The notes beneath the pieces were generated by a model, which did no database searches, was not told where the DNA came from, and worked only from the letters and a program-made list of their open reading frames with translations. Positions 52,116 to 60,481 of a DNA stretch of 64,000 nt are shown piece by piece. How positions within the stretch are numbered: the stretch's first letter is position 1; every line of letters begins with the position of its first letter. The stretch spans positions 9,493,501 through 9,557,500 of the forward strand of contig OX335659.1 of the NCBI GenBank assembly GCA_946894095.1, given 5' to 3'. The DNA is from Incurvaria masculella. Taxonomy: Eukaryota; Arthropoda; Insecta; Lepidoptera; Incurvariidae. The translations under genes and the position numbers were made by a program.

Positions 52116-52785
52116 ACCTTTACAAAAAGTAATGATATCCCATCCAAACATAAATGTGAAAAAATGGAAGCCAAGTTTCTAAGTAATATTCTTATGAATT
52201 GTTGGCGACTTAGTTGAAATAAGTATTAAGATCCAAAACGGTGCCAAGTTCTGTAGATAGTCCGAAAATTTATTTTTAATAAGATACATTAATTAAATAG
52301 AACTTGGCTACCATTTTCACATTCATGTTTAGATGGGATAATGTTTACTCGATACTTCCTGCCTTGCACAGTTGTGCAGCGCCGTCAACAAACCGATTGT
52401 CAAGTCGACGTATCGTCGGATCTGTCCAAGGTCTCCGCGGTCCAATGGAAGGAGGAACCCCTTCTCCGACTTCCACTCGACCTTCGGCGCGGTGCGACGC
52501 GCGGCGTCGACCTTCATTGCATTGGGCAGCGAACCTCAAGCCAGCGAAGCCGCCTGTACCTGCGCCACCTCGCAACATTCGTGCTGCCCAATCCTAATTA
52601 CAAGTCATTTAACTAACGCTTACGTAGACAAATTAATGTTATTCTATAGAAACATTTGTAGGTTATATTCTTCTAATTAGTGTTCGGTCGTTATGAACAT
52701 TTGACTGGTTGTTCAGTGTTAGATGCGATTGTTGCGGAGTGCAGTGAGGATCGTGCTCAGAAGGAATTTGTGCAAAGAGTCCAGG
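52116..52785. other. Upstream region of the aldo-keto reductase, with a GC-rich island
   Basis: A GC-rich patch (52380-52600) lies about 200-400 bp before the start codon. Five overlapping frames are open there on both strands with no family match, so I take it as promoter-proximal or non-coding exon sequence. Confidence 0.35.
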
Positions 52786-52860
52786 ATGGCGCCGGTACAG
52801 AAGACGATCGAGTTGGACAGCGGGGACAAGATGCCGACCATTGGCTTCGGAACTTGGCAG
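52786..52860 (+). CDS. Aldo-keto reductase, exon 1
   Basis: The start ATG lies in CCAGGATGG. The 25 codons read MAPVQKTIELDSGDKMPTIG and FGTWQ, followed by a GTAGAC donor, phase 0. L.(D/N)G..MP.(I/L)G(F/L)GT(W/F) is the aldo-keto reductase start, forming the beta hairpin that caps the bottom of the barrel. Cytosolic, no signal peptide. Confidence 0.9.
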
Positions 52861-53899
52861 GTAGACAGCGCCAAATTATTAAATACGGCAAATTAAATAA
52901 GGTGCAAGGAATTGAACACGGTCAAGCTTGATTATATAAAAATAACCACAATCCAAATAATTTAAATGGGTTTTTGTTAATTTCGAATATAGGGCCTACT
53001 TAGGCGGTCAGATTGATTGTTATGGTTATTATAGATCTATCTTGCTTATTCTTCACGCAAAAATAAGGACGGATATATTAAGATTTTAAAATTATCACTA
53101 ACCCTCTATGCACTGACCTAGAGATTCTAACTAACTCGTCTAAGATTTGACCAGAAAAGGAAACCGCGTATTCCGTTTCATACCATCAGGCACCGTTATA
53201 TTGAACCGGAATGAACAAAGGTGTGAATGGTCACGTGAACAACTCCCTAACAAAAAACGTATAATTTGAAACAATGCCTGAGAATATACTTAATTGGGCA
53301 TTCATGATAAATTAATGAAATGAGAAATGACGTTCCTTCTCTCAATTTGCATGGTTAGTTCTAAGACAGCGAGTGTATTTCTTATACAGACCGCGGGAGT
53401 GAGCAGGCACAAAATGTGATAAAATAAGGGAGCGAATTATGCACAATCAGAAATGCATATCAAATGTTCCACCGGTAAGTTAATGCGTAAACATCATTTT
53501 ATCAGTTTACGCCGGTTACCCCCCTGGTAACGTCACCATGCTGTGGTACTAAAGAATTGAAATTTTGATTCGTCTCCTGCAATCTCATCCTATTTCTTTC
53601 TCCTTTTTCCTGTTCCTATTTTGTGTCCTCCTGCAATGAAACACCCTCACATCAAAAACTGCTATGCCCTTCTGTGAAATAAGGACAAGGTTGCTAACAG
53701 AGGACTCTAGTTATTTAATTGTACACGTTATTTATTTAACACGGTAGCTACATAAGTGTTTAAAGAAGTAAGGTATGTGATATGTATAAATCGACCATTA
53801 AGCACTTATTATATAAAGAAAGAACCCAGTAAAAAATAATAATTTACGAATATATACTGTAAGGCTGGACACGAACAAACAATTCGCGGTGGGGGAACG
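52861..53899. other. Intron 1 of the aldo-keto reductase, left part
   Basis: Nothing is recognised except AAAATAAGGACGGATATATT at 53060, the inverted partner of a piece at 48070. Confidence 0.4.
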
Positions 53900-54525
53900 G
53901 CAGAACGTCTAATATGCAGATCGTATAATGTCATATTTTAACAAAATTTTAAAACCATGCACAACGTATAATCGGCAGATCGTATAATCTTATACGTAGT
54001 GCATGAAGAAGTTTAAAAAATAAAATTACTTATTTCTCCATGCATAACGTATAATAGTCACAACGTATAATATTATGATCTTTATTTAACAAAAAAAGAA
54101 AACCATGCATATCATATAATCCAAAAACTTTTCATACGATAAGCACCCTTATGACTATACTTTTAAAGCGTATACTCGCACGCGACTTTTCGACCGTCTC
54201 AATTAGCGTTGTAGGAAATTGTTACTCTTCAACAAATATCGATTCGTAGCAATTTCAGCCTTAAATGTATCGCGATTAGGGCGCTTTATGCAGTGCTCCT
54301 TGGCATATTATACGTTCTGCATGGTTTTCTTTTTTTGTGAATTCATGTTAGGAATATTATACGTTGTGACTATTAGACGTTCTGCATGATGCAAAGAGTT
54401 GATTTTATTTTTAAACTCATGCACAACGTATAACATTATACGTTGTGAATATTATACGATATGCATGGTTTTCATTTTTTGGAAAAAAATACTATTATAC
54501 GTTGTGAATATTATACGTAGTGAAT
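53900..54525. repeat. Mirror array of the CACAACGTATAATA motif
   Basis: Eight clusters of a 16-17-bp motif occur. On the left the motif reads forward (CAGATCGTATAATG at 53917, CACAACGTATAATC at 53960, CATAACGTATAATAG at 54044, CACAACGTATAATATTAT at 54059). On the right it is mostly inverted (ATATTATACGTTCTGCAT at 54305, ATTATACGTTGTGACTATT at 54357, ATTATACGTTGTGAATATT at 54434 and again at 54493). Many clusters are pairs 17 bp apart, and ATGCA often sits beside them. The centre (54120-54300) has none. This looks like a non-autonomous element with subterminal protein-binding sites; I cannot name the family. Confidence 0.8.
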
Positions 54526-54865
54526 ACGACTCTTCGCGGTTATGTCGTCTTCCAATTTCGCCACCTGCTGTATACCCGTAATTTGGAATTCTACAGGCCC
54601 ACCTCCCGTAATCAATGCCTCCTACTAACACGGTGTTTATGATTATACCCACGGATTATACCTACAGTAGTAGTTCTTTTTAGCAACGTCTGCCGACTTT
54701 TTCCCAGGGATAAAAAGGCAATGTCTAAGTTATGGACGCTCCAGCATCGTGTCGATCTCCGTGCCAATCTTGCTCACCCCTGACTTCCTTCGGCTCGACC
54801 CAGTGCAACTCGGTCGATTGTATTGATTTTATATTAGAGGGCAAGCAGCGATACGCGGAGCTTCG
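54526..54865. other. Intron sequence, nothing recognised
   Basis: No exon or repeat identified. Confidence 0.35.
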
Positions 54866-55240
54866 GGTCTTTTTTTTTAACCGACTTCAAAAAAAGGAGG
54901 AGGTTATCAAATTCGTCTGTATGTTTTTTTATGTTTGTTACCTCATAACTTTTGCCTGGGTGAACCGATTTTGATGATTTTTTTTTATGAAAGCTAGTGC
55001 TTCCCAAGTGGTCCCATGTTAATTTGGTTAAGTTCTGACAATGATATCCATGAGAAAATCATATAGTTAAGTCTTAAATTTGTATTAAGATGTGCACGAC
55101 AAATGGACGAATAACTCAATATAACGCCAACCGATTTCGGTGATTCTTTTTTTATTGGAAAGGACGTGTACAAATTAGTAAGTGTATTTCAGATTCACTA
55201 AAAATAAACAAATTAAAAAAAAAATTACAAAAAAAATTAC
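54866..55240 (+). repeat. AACCGACTTC..GGAGGAGG repeat
   Basis: Begins AACCGACTTCAAAAAAAGGA and GGAGGTTATCAAATTCGTCT, then ACCTCATAACTTTTGCCTGG and GTGAACCGATTTTGATGATT, and ends near AGGACGTGTACAAATTAGTA. It is the same element as the minus copy at 44432. Confidence 0.87.
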
Positions 55241-55380
55241 CGACTTCAAAGAAAAATCACTAAAAAGTAAAAAATAATTGCCATTTTTGTAGTTACGATT
55301 TTTGTTACTTTTTGAGTCGGTGTCAGCCAAGGTCGCCAAGGTTCTCTTGATTGGCGCAGCGCGTGCCCGGCTTTCTCCAA
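55241..55380 (+). repeat. One-armed relative of the palindrome at 44200
   Basis: ACCGACTTCAAAGAAAAATC, TTTTTGAGTCGGTGTCAGCC and GATTGGCGCAGCGCGTGCCC match the left arm and loop at 44200-44335. The second arm is absent, and the TTAGG units are replaced by GGTCGCCAAGG. Confidence 0.8.
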
Positions 55381-55478
55381 ACGTATCAAGAGTCAGTGAC
55401 AGAAATGTGAGTGAGTCAAGATCAAATACTTAATAGTCCCGCAACGTTGTCCATCACCGAATGTGAATGCGTGCGCAG

Positions 55479-55659
55479 GCGTCCGACGCCGTGCTGGAGG
55501 CGGCGGTAGAGGCGGCACTGGCGGCCGGCTACCGGCACATCGACACGGCGCGCGCCTACGAGAACGAGGCAGCCATCGGGCGCGCGCTGCGCCGCTGGAT
55601 CGCCGGGGACGCCGCGCGCCGCCGCGAACTCTTCATCACCACCAAGCTGCCGCCCGGAG
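55479..55659 (+). CDS. Aldo-keto reductase, exon 2
   Basis: Acceptor GAATGCGTGCGCAG, donor GGAG|GTACCC, phase 0 in and one base out. It encodes [40 protein letters not shown] and [20 protein letters not shown]. In [11 protein letters not shown] the Asp and Tyr are the catalytic pair, and the Lys of TTKLPP is the third residue of the tetrad. The enzyme uses NADPH to reduce aldehydes and ketones; the insect relatives include 3-dehydroecdysone reductases, but the substrate cannot be read here. Strongly GC-rich. Confidence 0.93.
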
Positions 55660-55687
55660 GTACCCCCCGTCTCCTGTCTCTGCACAG

Positions 55688-55887
55688 CAGGCCTATTCCT
55701 GGCATTCCGTAATCAGTCATTAAGCGGTTTTCAAAGCGATTTTCTTGACGAAAATATTCCGGAGCATAGTTTTTTTAATTTATCAAGGTTTTCCGTCGAA
55801 AAACTCGCTTTAAAAATCGCTATAAAGGCTGTTTTCTAAACTCAGGATTCCGTATTCCTGATTACTGAATGCCAGGAATAGACCTGT
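55688..55887. mobile_element. MITE family Z, copy 2
   Basis: The ends CAGGCCTATTCCTGGCATTC and its inverse (ATGCCAGGAATAGACCTG) match. The interior has a second inverted pair (TTCCGTCGAAAAACTCGC). It starts 28 bp after exon 2 of the reductase; copy 1 lies next to cyclin exon 2. Confidence 0.87.
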
Positions 55888-56145
55888 TAGCCACCCACAC
55901 CCACACCATAACCGTTCTTTATTGCCACTGTTTCCTTGATTTACTAGCTTCCTAATACGCACAATTTTAGGTTCACCACCTTTAAAATAAACTACTGACA
56001 AGATTCCTCGGAAGTTTATTATATTCTTTATCGGAACGGCGCGAGCGATCTTTAAAGGATTTCGATTTTATTCTGCACAAAAAAATTGTATGTCTGTCTT
56101 CGCAGCCGAAGTGCGTAGTTTGACGACCACTTCGAAAAAGAGGAT

Positions 56146-56549
56146 TTTTTTAAATAGAAACTTACATGGATGGCTAATACCACATAACTACTGTGATGAT
56201 ATTAGCCCAACACACCGCATTCGCGAAGTAATTAGGTGCTAAGCCAGGAGCTTACCTTTATGAGCACGGCTACACTGAACTGGATGGAAAACACGGACAA
56301 TTTTTCATTGCCGCTTCAACCATTGTTTTATCCAAGGCGGTGGTACCAACCCGGGCGGGATTTACCTTGCCACCTAGAAGAGGAAGGGGAGCTACAGTTT
56401 TAGATGGGTTCCGACACATGCAACAGCTAGTATTCGTAACGAAATACTCAACTCAGAAAAAGAAAATGGTGCATGACCGGGGCGAGGATTTGAACCCAGA
56501 AATCTCACATGAAAGGCAAGTCCTCTAGCCCCTATACCACGAGCTGTAC
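56146..56549 (-). mobile_element. tRNA-headed SINE, well preserved
   Basis: On the minus strand the head is GTACAGCTCGTGGTATAGGG with TCTGGGTTCAAATCCTCGCC, then the body (ATCCCGCCCGGGTTGGTACC, TTGTCCGTGTTTTCCATCCA) and the 3' end AGCCATCCATGTAAGTTTCT. Confidence 0.88.
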
Positions 56550-56642
56550 AAAAGGTCGGTGGGTCTAACCAAAAAACACATTTGAATATGATATCAATCA
56601 TCGAAAGTATCAATAGATTAGTCTAAACCGCAGCTTTATTAC

Positions 56643-56751
56643 AAAAACCGACCAAATGCGAGCTGGACTCGCACACGAAGGGTTCCGTATCAAGATTTTA
56701 ACAGAAAAAAATCACGTTTTTTGGCTCCCTTTGGGTACGGAACACTAAAAA
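56643..56751 (+). repeat. GGCCAAGTGCGAGTC-family repeat, internally deleted copy
   Basis: Both ends are present (AAAAACCGACCAAATGCGAG and TTTGGGTACGGAACACTAAA), but the central 200 bp with the GGAC block is missing. Confidence 0.85.
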
Positions 56752-57232
56752 TCCGTACGGTTTATTTCATTGATGTTATTATATTTATAATTCTATTTAT
56801 CTGCCTATTTTCTGTCATACTTTATATTAATCCTTGCCTTTATATACATACGAATATATCTCGCTTCTTCCATACATTTTAACTATGAGCTGCGATAGTG
56901 AACATGAAACAAGATTATGAGCCCTTTCCAATGACACAATTTCATTGATATTTGGCCCGTTGGTCGTTATTTTTTGCTTTTTAGTTCCGGTTTTTTTGAA
57001 GGCGGTCCTTTTTTTATTTAAAAATATTTTATTTTTTGCTTTTTAGTGGTGGCGTAACTTTTTGACTCAAGGTGGGCGAGCCGTCCTGCTCAACTTCACA
57101 TACAAAGTGGAAAGAAGATCATGCGCACCTCACTATCTCATGCGAACCCTCTGAACTGTTACTAAACCCTACAATGACCGAGCATTATGAGATTTGAAAC
57201 AATTGAGAAATCTAATTTCTGACGAAAGGTAG

Positions 57233-57363
57233 ACCGGTACCTATCTGGATTCATGAGTTTACGGTTCATGAGATAGAGTGCTGTGACAGACGGACGGACG
57301 GACGGACAGCGGAAGCTTAGTAATATAGTATCCGTTGGTACCCTTTGGGTACGGAACCCTAAC
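57233..57363 (+). repeat. GGCCAAGTGCGAGTC-family repeat, 3' part
   Basis: GAGTTTACGGTTCATGAGAT, ACAGACGGACGGACGGACGG and CCTTTGGGTACGGAACCCTA are the right half of the family. Confidence 0.82.
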
Positions 57364-57839
57364 AAGGCAAAACAACGAAGGTCCAGAACCGCTGAGCTTC
57401 TGAATTTCTCATCCTTCCATTGTTCCGGAGAGTCTGTTTCTTGCGTAAGTGTTGTATGAAAATGTGTACATATCGGTCTCGTGTAACCCCTTAACAGTTG
57501 AATTTTGTAAAATCACAAGCGAGCCTTTTCGTCGTAAAAAGAAGTCACTGAAAATTTTAAGTTTCTAGGATAATTGGTTTCGGAGATCTCAACATGAGTG
57601 GTTTTCGCTTAAATGTGCTCATTTTGACCTGTTTTACGCCCCTAATAGTAGAATTTTCAAAAATATTCTCTTCGTAAACATTCCCATCTCGAACGGATTT
57701 TCGTCGTTACACCGGAAATAAAGAGTAATTAACGAATTATTTCTGATTCCAGCTTAATTAAAATATTTTCCATGACAATAGGTCCACAATTCCCATAGCT
57801 TTTTTTTGCCTACTTTAAGAGTAAAAATAATTGGTGAAG
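57364..57839. other. Intron 2 of the reductase, nothing named
   Basis: Contains phrases such as CCCCTTAACAGTTGAATTTTG that I associate with decayed lepidopteran repeats, but no element can be delimited. Confidence 0.35.
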
Positions 57840-58095
57840 CATACACTATGTAACATTTACGTTGCTCTATGGGACTTCCATCACTTATTCCTACCCATCC
57901 TACTCCGTTGTGGTAGACATTCGACTTTTGAGAAAAAACATTTCTCAAGCTCATTTCTCTGCCACGCCGCCAGGATATGGAGCCGTCTGCTGGCGGGTGC
58001 CTTTCCTCATATCACGTATTCATACATTTCGTAATTTGAACAAGGTCGATAGCTCAGCGATAATCCGCAAATCCCCTGGTATGTTGCCTCTCTGA
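57840..58095 (+). pseudogene. Possible LINE reverse transcriptase C-terminus
   Basis: Frame pieces RCGRHSTFEKKHFSSSFLCH, AARIWSRLLAGAFPHITYSY and then, one frame away, FRNLNKVD resemble the end of many LINE reverse transcriptases (F..R..RLWN.LP..VFP..Y....F). It is short and frame-broken. Confidence 0.5.
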
Positions 58096-58769
58096 GTGTG
58101 ATTTCGAGAGGCGAGGTGCATTTGGCTTTTTCTGAGCACCTTCGGTCCTCAGCACGGCCACCCATACCGGTTTTTCATAAAAAAAGCTAAAACACTTCCA
58201 CTCACAATAATAATAGACAGCTTTACCATTTGGCCTCCAAATGGTAAAGCCTGGAGTATTTATGAAATACACTGCAAAAAATCTGATTGGACTTTACTTG
58301 TCCTTGATGATTGTCAGATGTAACTACCCGGTGTTGGCTTACAATCAAAATAAAGCAAAAAATAGCACATTGTGCCTTATGGAATATGGAGCGATTGGCT
58401 AATTGTATCCTTGCTACATATCTGTAAATCACATCCGTAAGTTTCACATCACGTTCATCTATAATGCATTTGTGTTTAAATTTCCAATAGTTAAATAAGC
58501 CAGTTTAACGGAAAAACTGTGTTTTTCACACGTCATTTTTGGACACATAGTTTTTGGGCAGAAACCGCATAAAACTGAAACTGCCAGATTCTGGTTAGAG
58601 AAATGCACCTTTCAATTATTAGCTATTAACACATAAACTATAAACACATTATTTTATTATTGCATTCCGTGTAAATGTCTGTCGAAATCTTCAACCAGCA
58701 ACCACCTAGCAGCCTTAAACTTTGTGGGCTGCCAGGATAGGAGAGTCTAATGTGCTTCTCATGTAACAG
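58096..58769. other. Intron 2 of the reductase, right part
   Basis: A short hairpin (TTTACCATTTGGCCT and AGGCCAAATGGTAAA-like, 58221-58252: TTTACCATTTGG and CCAAATGGTAAA) is the only structure noted. Confidence 0.45.
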
Positions 58770-58957
58770 GCAACGACCCGTCTCTGGTGCGCGAGTACTT
58801 CGACGCGTCGCTCAAGGACCTAGGACTGGAGTACGTGGACCTCTACCTCATCCACACACCGTTCGCCTTCGAGCACGTGCCCGGCGACCTGCACCCCACC
58901 AACCCCGACGGCTCCGTGCGTGTGCGGCACGACACAGACATCATCGCCATCTGGAAG
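58770..58957 (+). CDS. Aldo-keto reductase, exon 3
   Basis: Acceptor TCTCATGTAACAG; GC completes Gly with the G of exon 2, then 62 codons to AAG|GTAGGC, phase 0 out: NDPSLVREYFDASLKDLGLE, YVDLYLIHTPFAFEHVPGDL, HPTNPDGSVRVRHDTDIIAI, WK. The His of LIHTPF is the fourth catalytic residue. The (D/E)Y.DLYLIH stretch is an aldo-keto reductase signature. The next exon (the GLAKSIGVSNF region) is not seen before the window ends. Either it lies beyond 64 kb or the gene is cut short. The tandem array of its own 3' end begins right after the donor. Confidence 0.93.
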
Positions 58958-59930
58958 GTAGGCGGCTCTGCATGGTGCTCTCTAGCTCACCCACACGCTC
59001 TTCGCCTTCGAGCGCGTACCCAGTGACCTTCACTGCACTTCACCAACCTCGACGTCAGCGTGCGCGTGCGGCACGATACAGACATCATCGCCATCTGGAA
59101 GGTGCGCGGCTCTGCATGGTGCTCTCTAGCTCACCCACACGCTCTTCGCCTTCGAGCGCGTACCCAGTGACCTTCACTGCACTTCACCAACCTCGACGTC
59201 AGCGTGCGCGTGCGGCACGATACAGACATCATCGCCATCTGGAAGGTACGCGGCTCTGCATGGTGCTCTCTAGCTCACCCACACGCTCTTCGCCTTCGAG
59301 CGCGTACCCAGTGACCTTCACTGCACTTCACCAACCTCGACGTCGACGACGATACAGACATCATCGCCATCTGGAAGGTACGCGGCTCTGCATGGTGCTC
59401 TCTAGCTCACCCACACGCTCTTCGCCTTCGAGCGCGTACCCAGTGACCTTCACTGCACTTCACCAACCTCGACGTCGACGACGATACAGACATCATCGCC
59501 ATCTGGAAGGTACGCGGCTCTGCATGGTGCTCTCTAGCTCACCCACACGCTCTTCGCCTTCGAGCGCGTACCCAGTGACCTTCACTGCACTTCACCAACC
59601 TCGACGTCGACGACGATACAGACATCATCACCATCTGGAAGGTACGCGGCTCTGCATGGTGCTCTCTAGCTCACCCACACGCTCTTCGCCTTCGAGCGCG
59701 TACCCAGTGACCTTCAATGCACTTCACCAACATCGACGGCAGCGTGCGCGTGCGGCACGATACAGACATCATCGCCACCTGGAAGCTACGTGGTTCAACA
59801 TGGAGTTGTCTAGCTCATCCACTCGCTCTTCGCTTTCAAGCACGTAACCAGTGAGCTTCACCCCCTCCAACTAGGTACTTAACCCATCACACACACCATT
59901 GTTATCTGGATGGTACGCGGCTCTACGTAG
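58958..59930 (+). repeat. Tandem array of aldo-keto reductase exon-3 3' fragments (132/144 bp)
   Basis: The junction GCGGCTCTGCATGG recurs at 58962, 59106, 59250, 59382, 59514 and 59646, and in diverged form at 59790 and 59917, so units are 144, 144, 132, 132, 132, 144 and about 127 bp. Each contains an acceptor-like GCTCTCTAG, then CTCACCCACACGCTCTTCGC down to CATCGCCATCTGGAAG and a GTACGC donor. A 5-bp insertion shifts the frame inside the copy, and 12-bp pieces come and go. The 28 bp between donor and next AG are too short for an intron. Unit lengths divisible by three create a long meaningless open frame through the array. Confidence 0.92.
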
Positions 59931-60481
59931 TGTTCTCTAGCTCATCCACAAGCTCTTAGCCTTTGGGCTCGTACAAAGTAACCTGGGGGCACCTACCAAT
60001 CTGGACCGTAACCTGTGCAGCCTCAGGCGTGAGCCGAGTCCTTCCCCTTCCAAGCTCGACGATCTCCGTGGGCTGTACCGGTGTACATTTATTTTTAAAA
60101 ATCTATTAAATAACTTACTAACGTTTCGTTATATCCGTGAATTAGGTTCCGGGCACCTTGATATTAGCCATGGAATGATTAAGTGGGTACTAAATAATAT
60201 TACTGATTTCATAAATGTATTCACATGAAAAAAAACACTCTACAAACGTTTAACTTTGTATACTGTCACTTCCGTCAAACTCTTTGCCGAGACCAAACAT
60301 AAACATGGAATTAAAAATAATATTCCCGTTTATCTGCTGCTGCGATTTGAATTCGAGTATGTGAGGTGCAAGTCTTGGGCCCGCGCGGCGCGGCCCGGGT
60401 ATACCTAACCTAACCTAACCCAACACAACCCGCCGTGTCGCCGCTGGTGGGGCCCCACCTCGCAACCGTTCCACGTCAACT
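59931..60481. other. Spacer with a short TTAGG-type run
   Basis: TACCTAACCTAACCTAACCC at 60400-60419 is about three copies of the insect telomere pentamer (CCTAA/TTAGG). No gene is seen. Confidence 0.5.

Noticed and set aside
58750..59847. Open frame of 365 codons on the plus strand
   Set aside because: It reads the reductase exon in the wrong frame and then the tandem array. Unit lengths divisible by three keep it open.
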